Notes: generated by a model not told the origin, from the letters alone. Positions 1-7,249 are shown, numbered from the stretch's first letter. The stretch: 8,594 nt of DNA from Desulfosarcina sp. (GCA_018224455.1 JAGTUY010000511.1:1-8594); one strand, 5' to 3'. Made by a program: numbers and translations.

Positions 1-91
1 ACCGGTTTTCAACCGTCTGAGGATAAATCCGCTTGACATCCACTGGCATTGCTGCCAAAACACAACGCAATGCGTTATGTGCGGCCGCCAT
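1..91 (-). CDS. Possible 5' end of a leftward hypothetical gene, cut by the window edge
   Basis: On the minus strand a frame opens after a TAA and runs off the left edge without a stop. From the ATG at 91 it gives 30 codons, beginning MAAAHNALRC and ending in VKRIYPQTVENR. A second in-frame ATG at 50 gives MPVDVKRIYPQ. A GGAGG lies only 3 nt before the first ATG, which is close for a ribosome site. The ATG at 50 has no clear Shine-Dalgarno sequence. The residue mix looks protein-like, but I recognise no family. If real, it is divergent from the FFLEELY gene, with 72 nt between the starts. The alternative is that positions 1-163 are simply a non-coding leader. Confidence 0.35.
   Translation of the reverse strand, partial: MAAAHNALRCVLAAMPVDVKRIYPQTVENR
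64..76. repeat. Short perfect inverted repeat (6-bp arms)
   Basis: AACGCA and TGCGTT are separated by a single A, with a further CAC/GTG match outside the core across a 2-nt bulge. The repeat lies 88 nt upstream of the FFLEELY-motif gene. It would suit a dimeric repressor site, but it also falls inside the possible leftward gene, where it may be chance. Confidence 0.25.
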
Positions 92-114
92 CCGCCTCCA
101 GCCGATGCGGCCGA

Positions 115-144
115 TTGACAGGGGTTAAATGTTGACCTGAAAAT
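115..144 (+). promoter_or_regulatory. Candidate sigma70-type promoter for the FFLEELY-patatin pair
   Basis: A perfect TTGACA (115-120) is followed after 18 nt by GAAAAT (139-144), which matches the -10 consensus at 4 of 6 positions. Transcription would begin about 13 nt before the ATG at 164, giving a short leader that still includes the AAGGA at 150-154. A second TTGACA at 33-38 has no convincing -10 partner. This is motif matching only. Confidence 0.3.
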
Positions 145-163
145 CGAACAAGGAAACCATCGG

Positions 164-832
164 ATGGCCCGAGAGACTGATCATGAAAAATTCGTCCGCT
201 TGAAGCGGGCACTGCAATCATTTCAATCCGCGCGTCTGGGTCAAACATACAAGGATCTGATGAATGATCCGCAATATGATAAAATTGGCCATTTCTTCTT
301 CGAAAAGCTTTACGCGCCGGAAGATTTCTCTTTCCGCGACACGAGCATCAAAAAACTGCACCAATTGCTCAGGGGTAAAGTTTATTCAGGCATCATTTCA
401 GCCGTCAGCAAGGTGATTGAATTGCATGAGCTGTCGGACCTTCTCGACAACCGCATGGTCGAGCAGATGATGGCCATGGGCATCGGTGAAGATATGGACA
501 TGGAACAGTATCAAACGGTGTATCGCAGCCTGGACAACTACAACGAGCGGCTTTACCAGATCGGCTTGGGTGCGGAAGTGACTCAGGTCTTTTATAAACT
601 GAGCAAGAAATGGGTCGTGGCCGTCTCCCTCAACACGGTGCGAACAGCCGCCCATCTCATCGGCATGGGCAAAATAATCGACTTCATCTATGAAGGCTAC
701 GCGGGATTCCGTGCGATCAAAAATATCGACTTTTTCATCGCAACCGTCGACAAGCGTGAGCACGCCTGGCATGAGCAACTCTGGTCCACGGACAGCCCAT
801 TGAGCGGAGCGTCGATAAAGTCAACCCAATGA
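164..832 (+). CDS. FFLEELY-motif family protein (function unknown)
   Basis: This 222-residue soluble protein has no signal peptide or obvious membrane helix and is rich in predicted helix. Residues 43-60 (HFFFEKLYAPEDFSFRD region) match the signature of the bacterial family called FFLEELY-motif proteins, whose biochemical role is not established. The ATG at 164 is supported by AAGGA at 150-154, 9 nt upstream. Its TGA overlaps the ATG of the patatin-like phospholipase gene (ATGA, 829-832), so the two are very probably co-translated, which suggests a partner or regulator of that lipase. By eye the base composition is more AT-rich than in the genes to the right. Family assignment rests on the motif and the overall length. 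The function is unknown. Confidence 0.8.
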   Translation: MARETDHEKFVRLKRALQSFQSARLGQTYKDLMNDPQYDKIGHFFFEKLYAPEDFSFRDTSIKKLHQLLRGKVYSGIISAVSKVIELHELSDLLDNRMVEQMMAMGIGEDMDMEQYQTVYRSLDNYNERLYQIGLGAEVTQVFYKLSKKWVVAVSLNTVRTAAHLIGMGKIIDFIYEGYAGFRAIKNIDFFIATVDKREHAWHEQLWSTDSPLSGASIKSTQ

Positions 833-1668
833 AAAAAGCATTGATTCTCTCCGGCGGCGGGGCGCGGGGCGCATTCCAGGTCGGCGTCTGGAAGTACCTG
901 CGCGAAATCAACTGGACTCCTGAACTAATTTGCGGCACCTCCATCGGCGCCATCAACGCCGCGGCCATCGGGTCCGGCATGTCCGTCGAGCGCCTCGCCG
1001 AGCTCTGGAGAACCCATAACCGCTCAGGGATTTACCGTCTCAAGACACTCCCTTTTTTAAAGTCGGCGCTGCGTGGGAAACCCTTGAAATCGTTGCTGGA
1101 CACGGCCCCCTTGCGTGCCATGCTGACCCGCAACTTGAACCTCGAGGCCCTTCGACAAAGCCCGATCGAAATCATCATCAGCGCCGTTCATCTGGCAACC
1201 GGAAGACTCCACCTTTACAACCAGGCCGTCATTGAGATCGATCATTTAATGGCTTCCTGTGCGATGCCCATTTTGTTTCCCTGGCAGCCCATCGGTGGAG
1301 AGCTCCACTGGGACGGGGGCGTGATGGCCAATTCACCCCTTTTCATTGCCCTGGAAAAAAAGGTAGCGGAGATTATCGTGGTCCTGCTGTCGCCGGTCGG
1401 GCATCGGCCGCTGCCGCCGCCGGCATCCTTGCGAGAAGGGTTGGAACGGGTTTTTGAACACTTTTTAATCGGCTCTTACCAGGCCACCATGCCGGTTTTC
1501 AATGGGCAAGAAGGCACAGGAACCCACCCCCAACCAAAGATTTCAGTGGTCGCGCCACCCCATATGCTCGGTTTTGCTTCCCTGCTCAATTTCTCTGCCC
1601 GACAGGTCAACCGGCTGATCAGTGCCGGCTATCACAACGCCCGCCGCCAACTGGCTCAAAAGGGTTAA
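829..1668 (+). CDS. Patatin-like phospholipase family protein
   Basis: This is a 279-residue serine acyl hydrolase of the patatin/RssA type, expected to cleave acyl esters of phospholipids or neutral lipids with a Ser-Asp dyad. The oxyanion-hole loop GGGARGAF is at residues 9-16. The nucleophile elbow GTSIG is at 36-40, with Ser38 as nucleophile. The catalytic Asp is Asp162 in the DGG at 162-164. All elements are intact and in the usual order, and the length suits the small bacterial members. There is no signal peptide, so it is probably cytoplasmic. The start has no good Shine-Dalgarno site of its own (the nearest GGAG is 19 nt away). It overlaps the preceding gene by 4 nt, implying translational coupling. 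Its stop interlocks with that of the convergent alcohol dehydrogenase gene. The natural substrate cannot be read from the sequence. Storage lipid is an inference from the facing operon. Confidence 0.93.
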   Translation: MKKALILSGGGARGAFQVGVWKYLREINWTPELICGTSIGAINAAAIGSGMSVERLAELWRTHNRSGIYRLKTLPFLKSALRGKPLKSLLDTAPLRAMLTRNLNLEALRQSPIEIIISAVHLATGRLHLYNQAVIEIDHLMASCAMPILFPWQPIGGELHWDGGVMANSPLFIALEKKVAEIIVVLLSPVGHRPLPPPASLREGLERVFEHFLIGSYQATMPVFNGQEGTGTHPQPKISVVAPPHMLGFASLLNFSARQVNRLISAGYHNARRQLAQKG

Positions 1669-3506
1669 GTCATCACCAGATGACGCAGCCCCTTATCGGC
1701 TAAAAATTTCGGATAGAGTGCATAGCCGGGTTTAAGGATCGGAAGCAGCTTGATGGTCTTGGGGACGTTGCCCTTGGCCTTCACCTGGCGGCGGGTCAAG
1801 GCGCTTACCAGGTTGGCCTTGCCGTGCCAGAACGCATGGGCAAAATCGGCATTCATGGTCAAGACGACCTCCGGTTGCCCGTCGAAATCACCCTGGATGA
1901 TCTTTAATTCAGCACCGGTGGCATCGATGGTGATCACTGCCGATGGATGCTTATACCTGAACTGGACACACAGGTTGCTCTGGGCCAGCTTGGGTCCGAT
2001 CTCGGGATTGTCTTTCAGCAGTTCATAGAACTCCGCCAACACCGCATAGAGCATTTTGGCGTCTTTGAAGACGTGGGTCATCGCCTTGTCTGATCGCGCA
2101 GCGGCCAGTGGCCGCAGGTCCGCTTTGGACACCGGCAGTGGCGTTGGTTTGACGTGGTAGGCCCGCTTGACAATCTCAATGACGGCGTCGCGCTCCGGTT
2201 CGACCGGGTTATAGAGCATGGCGCCGTCCTCCATGGCAATCGTGGCGACCTGTTCGATCCTGGCCAACTTATCGGAGATGCCGGCATCTTTTAAATTCAA
2301 GGGCATTTTGGTCAAATAGGCCAGCTGTTGATTGAGGCAGCGTATCTTCTCCACGGCAGCCTGGGCAGCCTGTCCACGAACCCATGCGTCGATGAACCCG
2401 AAATTGCCGATCACCGTGGCGACTTTGTGGCGGGCCTGGTGAGAACTCGTCGTGACCAGTTGCTTGAGAGAATCGACAGCAGACAGATTGGCCAGTTTGG
2501 AGAAGACGTCCAGTCGTGATGAACGCAACAGGCTCCGGCTTTGACCCACCACCTGCGGAAAAGAAATGCCCATGGCAAGGGCGATATCCGCATACCGGTC
2601 GATCCTGGCCTCAAGGTTGTAGGCCATGACCTCCGGCAGAATCAGGGCATTGGCCAGCCCATGGGGAATGTGATAGACGCCGCCGAGGGCATGGGCGATG
2701 CCGTGCACCATCCCCACCATGGAGTGGGAAAAAGCGACGCCCGCCAAAAAACTGCCCACCTGCATGGCGCCCCGCGCCTGCAGATCGTCAGGTTTGGCGC
2801 AGGCTTGCAGGATGTTTCCCGAAATGAGGGTGATCGCGTGCAGCGCCAAGGCATCCGATGCCGGCGACCACTCTTGGTCGACATAGGCTTCGATGGCATG
2901 GGTAAGGGCATCCATACCGGTCATGGCCGTCAGCTTGCCCGGCATGGAGACCGTCATGGTGGGATCTAAAATGGCCAGATGCGGCAAAAACTGGGCTTCG
3001 GCGAAGGGCAGTTTGACGTCGTTTTCCGGATCCGCAATCACGGCCACTTTGGTGACCTCTGATCCGGTTCCGGCGGTTGTGGGAATGACAATGGCCGGAA
3101 GGAGGATTTCATCGCTGCCGAGAAGATAGGCACCCATGTGGTCCTGCAGGCTGCCCCCTTTGACTGCCAGGAGATTGGCCACCTTGGCGGTATCGATCAC
3201 GCTGCCCCCCCCGACGGCGATAAACATATCGCAACCCTTCTTGGTTGCCAGGGCGGCACATTTTTCAACCGCATCGATGGTGGAATTGGGCGGCACCTGG
3301 TCAAAAGTCGCCGCAATCTTGATCGGCGTCGCTTTGAAGCCGCTTTTGACCTTTTCGACCAGACCGGTTTTGACCAGGATTTCATCGGTCACCAGGATCG
3401 CTTTGCGCTTTCCGAACGGTTTGACCGTCTCGCCGAGATTCTCCAGGATACCTATGCCGAAAACCAATTTTGTCGGAAGCGAAAATTCAAAATAGTCGGG
3501 TAACAT
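1665..3506 (-). CDS. Iron-containing alcohol dehydrogenase fused to a C-terminal SCP2 sterol-carrier domain
   Basis: This 613-residue protein is well beyond the usual 380-400 of group III alcohol dehydrogenases. Residues 1 to about 450 are the dehydrogenase: nucleotide-binding AVGGGSVID at 97-105, TTAGTGSE at 143-150, and metal ligands Asp199, His203, His268 and His282, all present. Asp41 after the second strand hints at NAD rather than NADP, by analogy with FucO. Residues about 316-380 are an extra segment. Residues about 480-605 resemble an SCP2 lipid-binding domain (TIDATGAELKI, VVLTMNADFAHAFWHGK, VKAKGN). Likely reaction: reversible oxidation of a long-chain alcohol, with the SCP2 part holding the lipid. 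AAGGA lies 6 nt before the ATG. It is the last gene of the leftward operon, 25 nt after the WS/DGAT gene. Dehydrogenase identity is firm, SCP2 likely, substrate inferred. Confidence 0.92.
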   Translation of the reverse strand: MLPDYFEFSLPTKLVFGIGILENLGETVKPFGKRKAILVTDEILVKTGLVEKVKSGFKATPIKIAATFDQVPPNSTIDAVEKCAALATKKGCDMFIAVGGGSVIDTAKVANLLAVKGGSLQDHMGAYLLGSDEILLPAIVIPTTAGTGSEVTKVAVIADPENDVKLPFAEAQFLPHLAILDPTMTVSMPGKLTAMTGMDALTHAIEAYVDQEWSPASDALALHAITLISGNILQACAKPDDLQARGAMQVGSFLAGVAFSHSMVGMVHGIAHALGGVYHIPHGLANALILPEVMAYNLEARIDRYADIALAMGISFPQVVGQSRSLLRSSRLDVFSKLANLSAVDSLKQLVTTSSHQARHKVATVIGNFGFIDAWVRGQAAQAAVEKIRCLNQQLAYLTKMPLNLKDAGISDKLARIEQVATIAMEDGAMLYNPVEPERDAVIEIVKRAYHVKPTPLPVSKADLRPLAAARSDKAMTHVFKDAKMLYAVLAEFYELLKDNPEIGPKLAQSNLCVQFRYKHPSAVITIDATGAELKIIQGDFDGQPEVVLTMNADFAHAFWHGKANLVSALTRRQVKAKGNVPKTIKLLPILKPGYALYPKFLADKGLRHLVMT

Positions 3507-3531
3507 GTCCGTTCCTTTCCTGCTTTCGGGA

Positions 3532-5199
3532 TTAACGCGTCAACTCCCGCATGATCTTGGCCACATCCTGGAGTTGGGTCTCTTCCGCCCCCTGTTGACG
3601 GTGGATGCGGCAGTAATCCGAATCGGCAAGGGCCCGGTTTTTACACGGATGGCCGCTTTTGGTGAGGGCTTGACAGGAGGGCTGATTCTTACGCGCTCCG
3701 ATTTCGGCCGTCGTTTCCGCTTCAGCAGCCAAGCGGGCCTCCTTGTAGCGGTCATGCAGCACCAGGGGTTCCTCGTAGACCTTTCCTGACTGGACCAGCG
3801 CCAGGAGGCTGTTGAACTCCTCTTCAAACCCTTCCAGCAGGATCTCCGGATCGGGCATCAGACCCTCGTCCGAAGCCACCCCAACGGTCACTTTTCCATC
3901 ATAGCTGAAAATGCTGATCCCGAGTCCGATCTTTCCCGAGCGGGGCACCCAGAACATAAAATTTTCGATCTTCTGGCCGGCTAAATAGAGCGGCTGGCGC
4001 GGACCCGGAACATTGGTCAAGACACCCGAGGCCTTATTACCAAAAAATGCCGACGCGCGCTTGGCCAATACCGGCGGCAGGTAGCCCATGACGCTGAGAA
4101 GCGCAAAATTGATCAAGGGATCCGGTGAGGTTTTGAGTCGATCCATGCGTCTTTTCACCTCTTTGAGTCGCAGGATCGGATCTTTTAAGTGCACCGGCAG
4201 GGGCAGAAAAACGAGGCTGAACTTGTTGCCCAGCTCGAATTCGGTACCCGGTTTGCGGATATTGACGGGTACGGTGACCCTTAAATCAAGCTCGTTGACC
4301 CGCGTGTTGCGGCTTTTCAAATAGCGGCGCATGGCGCCGGTTACCGTGGCAATGAGCACATCATTGAGGGTGGCCGTGCTGATGGCGCGTCCCACCGTCT
4401 TGATTTTATCCAGGGACATGGGCTCCGTCCAGGCAACGCGCTTGCGCATCCCCAGCTTGCCTTTAAACGCGCTGTTGGGATCGGAACTCATGATCATGTA
4501 TTTTGAAAGCACCGAGGCGAAATCGGTGGGGATATAACTGTATTGCCTGCCCAGATGCTTTAGATGCGCCGGGTTGGAAAACGCTTTTTCCAACTCTTTG
4601 ATCGCCTTCCGGCCTAAATTCTCGGCGGAACTGAAGGTCTTCGTAACCGTGTTGATAATCGATTCGATGGGAAGCAGCGTGCCCAGAGAGAAGGGTTTCG
4701 ATTTTTTTTCGGACCGGCTTTTCGGCCAGGGTGCATCGGGGTCTTGATCAGCCATCGACAGCAGCAGGTATATTCCGGCAATGCCGTCCGTGATGCAGTG
4801 GTGAATTCTGAAAAAAAGGACGCAGCCGGCGGCGTAATTTTCGATCAAATGAACCTGCCACAACGGTTTATGAGGATCCAGGGGAGTAACCGTCAAATTA
4901 GCAATCATCGCCTGCAGTTCAGTTTTATCGCCCGGCGCCGGAAGGGCGATGCGTTGCAGATGAGATCTGAGGTCAAAGTGTGGATCCGCTTCCCAATTCG
5001 GCACCCCAAGACCTGATTTTGGCTGAACGATTTTTCGTTGAAATCGCGGAAACGATGCCAGGCGGCTGTCGATGGTAGCGTAGAGCCGATTAAAATCGAG
5101 CGGCTTTTTAAACGCCATGAAACCAGTGATCACCATCAGGTTGGTGGGGTCATCCATACTGAGCCAAAAATTGTCGGCATTGGACATGCGTTCGGCCAT
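3532..5199 (-). CDS. Wax ester synthase/diacylglycerol acyltransferase (WS/DGAT) with C-terminal Cys/His motif
   Basis: This 555-residue enzyme is expected to transfer acyl groups from acyl-CoA to fatty alcohols (wax esters) or diacylglycerol (triacylglycerol) at the membrane or lipid-body surface. The catalytic HHxxxDG is HHCITDG at residues 133-139. Other family hallmarks are PLWQVHLIE at 112-120, NDVLIA at 279-284, and NVPGP at 396-400 followed by LYLAG. After the normal end near residue 480 comes a charged linker and a compact motif with Cys509, Cys519, Cys530 and His533. The ATG at 5199 is supported by GAGGAG 7 nt upstream; a second Met at residue 5 is less well placed. It starts 18 nt after the AarF/UbiB-like gene and ends 25 nt before the dehydrogenase, consistent with an operon. 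Whether it favours wax esters or triacylglycerol cannot be told from sequence. Confidence 0.95.
   Translation of the reverse strand: MAERMSNADNFWLSMDDPTNLMVITGFMAFKKPLDFNRLYATIDSRLASFPRFQRKIVQPKSGLGVPNWEADPHFDLRSHLQRIALPAPGDKTELQAMIANLTVTPLDPHKPLWQVHLIENYAAGCVLFFRIHHCITDGIAGIYLLLSMADQDPDAPWPKSRSEKKSKPFSLGTLLPIESIINTVTKTFSSAENLGRKAIKELEKAFSNPAHLKHLGRQYSYIPTDFASVLSKYMIMSSDPNSAFKGKLGMRKRVAWTEPMSLDKIKTVGRAISTATLNDVLIATVTGAMRRYLKSRNTRVNELDLRVTVPVNIRKPGTEFELGNKFSLVFLPLPVHLKDPILRLKEVKRRMDRLKTSPDPLINFALLSVMGYLPPVLAKRASAFFGNKASGVLTNVPGPRQPLYLAGQKIENFMFWVPRSGKIGLGISIFSYDGKVTVGVASDEGLMPDPEILLEGFEEEFNSLLALVQSGKVYEEPLVLHDRYKEARLAAEAETTAEIGARKNQPSCQALTKSGHPCKNRALADSDYCRIHRQQGAEETQLQDVAKIMRELTR
3601..3675 (-). 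other. C-terminal Cys/His (zinc-binding-like) motif in the WS/DGAT protein
   Basis: Residues 509-533 have the pattern C-x9-C-x10-C-x2-H, with TKSGHPCKN in the middle and YCRIH at the end. This resembles the small DUF5763-type cysteine motif found at termini of unrelated bacterial proteins, where it is presumed to bind zinc. It is not part of the canonical WS/DGAT fold. The family name is from memory and zinc binding is inferred from residue spacing. Confidence 0.6.
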
Positions 5200-5217
5200 T
5201 GCGTTTCTCCTCGTTGG

Positions 5218-6915
5218 TTAAAGCCGGCCTTTCTTGACAATCGCCACCAGCAGCCAGATGCCCATGAGGGCGGCAGCCAGAAAACCGATGATGCCGATCA
5301 GCGAGATGCCGTAGAAGAGCGGCGGGGTCTTGGAGATGACGATCAGTGCCGAGCCGATGATCAGGGCGGCGATGATGATCGAAAAAGAGATGCGGTTGCT
5401 GATCTGATCGTGGGTGGAGAGCATGCTCTCCATGCTTTTCAGATCCAGCATGAAGGTGAACTTCTTCTGGCGGATGGTGCGGGTGATCTCCAGCAGGTCC
5501 TTGGGGAACTCCTGGACGAAATCCATGTACTGGGCGAAAATACTCACCGCGTCGCTGCTCAGGCGCTCGGGGGAAAAACGCGAGAGCTTTACCTGGCGGA
5601 TAAATGGCTCGGCGTGGGCGATCATGTCAAAATCGGGATCCAGCATCAGTCCGACCCCTTCGACGGTGCTGATGGCCTTCATCATTAAAAAAATCTCAGG
5701 CGGGATTCGCAGCCCGTGCTGGGCGGCCAGTTCCAGCAAGTGGTGGAGCAGTTTGCCGATCTGAATATCCCTGAGCGACTTGTATAGGTGCTCTCCTAAA
5801 AAATCGGCCACGTCCTTGCCCAACAGGCGAAGATCGGGCTCTTCGTCCCAGAGGGTCAGCTTGAGCATCACCTGGGTGGTGCGCGGCTCATCGCGGCGCA
5901 CCACGGCATCCACCAGTTCCACGAAAGCCTCACGGGTGTTGCGATCCACGGTACCCATCATGCCGAAATCCAGCAGGCAGATCACGTTGTTGGGCAGGAC
6001 GAAAAGATTGACGGGGTGTGGATCGGCATGGAAGAAGCCGTGTTCGAAAATCTGGGTCAGCAGGATATCGGCCCCGCGGCGGGTGATCAGTTGGCGGTCA
6101 TAGCCATTTTCGTCCAACCGGTCCAGCAGGGAGACCTTGATGCCGTCCACGAATTCGGTGGTCAGCACACGTTCGGTCGCAGCCTCCCGGTAAACCTTGG
6201 GAATATATACCGTCTCGTCGAGCAGAAAAGACCGGGCCACCCGTTCCATGCTGGTGGCTTCCAGGGTATAGTCCATCTCCTTTTCGATGGTGCGGGCGAA
6301 TTCCTCGACGATCTTGACCGGCCGGTGGTGGGCGAGCTCTTCGATGTGGCGCTCGGCCAGGGTGGCCAGGTGAAGCATGATCTCCAGATCCACCTCCACC
6401 AGTTTGCGGATCCCCGGCCGTTGAACCTTGACGGCCACATCCTCACCGTCTTTGAGTCGGGCGCGGTGAACCTGGCCGATGGAGGCTGAAGCCAGGGGTT
6501 CTGGATCCAACTGATCGAACAGGTCATCGGCTGGCCGGCCGGTCTCTTCATGGATGATTCGGCGGACGTCGGCAAAGGAGAAGGCGGGGACTTTGTCTTG
6601 CAGTTTGGCCAGCTCACGGATGAAATCCACCGGCACCAGGTCCGGGCGGGTCGATAGGATCTGGCCCATCTTGATGAAGGTGGGTCCCAACTCTTCAACG
6701 GCCATTCGAACGCGCACGGCCCGCGACAGGCGCTCCACGCGTTCACCACGGTTACGCGAGATCACCTGAAGACCGATCTCGATGTACTGTTCGATCTTGA
6801 GCAGTTCGACAATATCATCGAAACCGTATTTGAAGAGCACCGCCAGGATCTGGCGGTAGCGGTTCAGGTTTCGATAGGTGCGACCGATCACACCGATTTT
6901 GCGTATGCTTATCAT
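5218..6915 (-). CDS. AarF/UbiB (ABC1/ADCK) family protein kinase-like membrane protein
   Basis: This 565-residue protein has atypical kinase-fold motifs in order: KMGQ (82-85, the family KxGQ signature), SASIGQVH (143-150) in place of the Ala-rich loop, the ATP-binding Lys163 in VAVKVQRPG, HADPHPVN (296-303) as catalytic loop, and DFG (316-318). Two hydrophobic segments near 511-528 and 535-560 form the C-terminal membrane anchor typical of bacterial UbiB. Family members support ubiquinone synthesis or lipid handling through ATPase-like activity. In an anaerobe, menaquinone or membrane lipid is a likelier target. The family usually reads HADPHPGN, but here Gly is Val302. It begins 10 nt after the phasin-like gene with no clear Shine-Dalgarno site, so translation is probably coupled. 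The WS/DGAT gene follows after 18 nt. The family is sure; the substrate is unknown. Confidence 0.93.
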   Translation of the reverse strand: MISIRKIGVIGRTYRNLNRYRQILAVLFKYGFDDIVELLKIEQYIEIGLQVISRNRGERVERLSRAVRVRMAVEELGPTFIKMGQILSTRPDLVPVDFIRELAKLQDKVPAFSFADVRRIIHEETGRPADDLFDQLDPEPLASASIGQVHRARLKDGEDVAVKVQRPGIRKLVEVDLEIMLHLATLAERHIEELAHHRPVKIVEEFARTIEKEMDYTLEATSMERVARSFLLDETVYIPKVYREAATERVLTTEFVDGIKVSLLDRLDENGYDRQLITRRGADILLTQIFEHGFFHADPHPVNLFVLPNNVICLLDFGMMGTVDRNTREAFVELVDAVVRRDEPRTTQVMLKLTLWDEEPDLRLLGKDVADFLGEHLYKSLRDIQIGKLLHHLLELAAQHGLRIPPEIFLMMKAISTVEGVGLMLDPDFDMIAHAEPFIRQVKLSRFSPERLSSDAVSIFAQYMDFVQEFPKDLLEITRTIRQKKFTFMLDLKSMESMLSTHDQISNRISFSIIIAALIIGSALIVISKTPPLFYGISLIGIIGFLAAALMGIWLLVAIVKKGRL

Positions 6916-6925
6916 TCGGACCGCG

Positions 6926-7243
6926 TCAAGACGTTTCCGCTTCGCCCTGGCTGCTGATCAGCTTCTTCAGGTCACGGATCTCTTTTTTCAACCCCTTGAG
7001 CTCGTCCTGGGTTACCACATCGGCTTTCTTGAGCAGTTCCTTGACGCTCTTTTCAACGCGTTCTTCCAGCTTCTTCTGGGCGTCTTCGTACCGGTTTTGT
7101 ATATCGTCGATAAACTTTCGGCCTTCGGTTTCGGTCATTTTACTCTGCTCGGCCACCTCCTTGGCCAGATCCTCCACCTCGTCCCAGGCCTTGAGGGCTA
7201 AACCAACGCCGGCAAGCATGCTCTTTCTGACCAAATCAAACAT
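6926..7243 (-). CDS. Phasin-like polyhydroxyalkanoate/lipid granule-associated protein
   Basis: This protein has 105 residues from the ATG at 7243. An upstream in-frame TTG at 7258 would add five residues, but it directly abuts AAGGAG (7250-7255), which is the ribosome site for the ATG at a 6-nt spacing, so the shorter start is chosen. The N-terminal stretch FDLVRKSMLAGVGLALKAWD is amphipathic. A long, highly charged helical region follows (KKLEERVEKSVKELLKKA), then TQDELKGLKKEIRDLKKLI, the C-terminal helix typical of the PhaI/PhaF-like phasin family. Such proteins coat PHA granules or other hydrophobic inclusions. It is the first gene of the leftward operon with the AarF/UbiB-like, WS/DGAT and alcohol dehydrogenase genes. 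No PHA synthase is in the window, so it may coat wax ester or triacylglycerol bodies instead. That last point is inference. Confidence 0.85.
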   Translation of the reverse strand: MFDLVRKSMLAGVGLALKAWDEVEDLAKEVAEQSKMTETEGRKFIDDIQNRYEDAQKKLEERVEKSVKELLKKADVVTQDELKGLKKEIRDLKKLISSQGEAETS

Positions 7244-7249
7244 CGGTGT

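Noticed and set aside
81..113. GCGGCCGC and GCGGCCG as a functional inverted repeat or terminator
   Set aside because: Each copy is largely self-palindromic in GC-rich DNA, the loop is 18 nt and no U-run follows; most likely chance.
398..778. 126-codon minus-strand frame inside the FFLEELY-motif gene
   Set aside because: It lies entirely antisense to a gene with a recognised motif and a good ribosome site, and has no family features.
1687..1708. AGCC/GGCT hairpin followed by TAAAAATTT as a terminator for the patatin transcript
   Set aside because: The stem is only 4 bp, the following run is A-rich rather than U-rich, and it lies inside the dehydrogenase coding region.
5038..5688. 216-codon plus-strand frame across the AarF/UbiB and WS/DGAT junction
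   Set aside because: It spans two well-supported minus-strand genes and reads as low-complexity Asp/His/Gln-rich sequence; it is a shadow.
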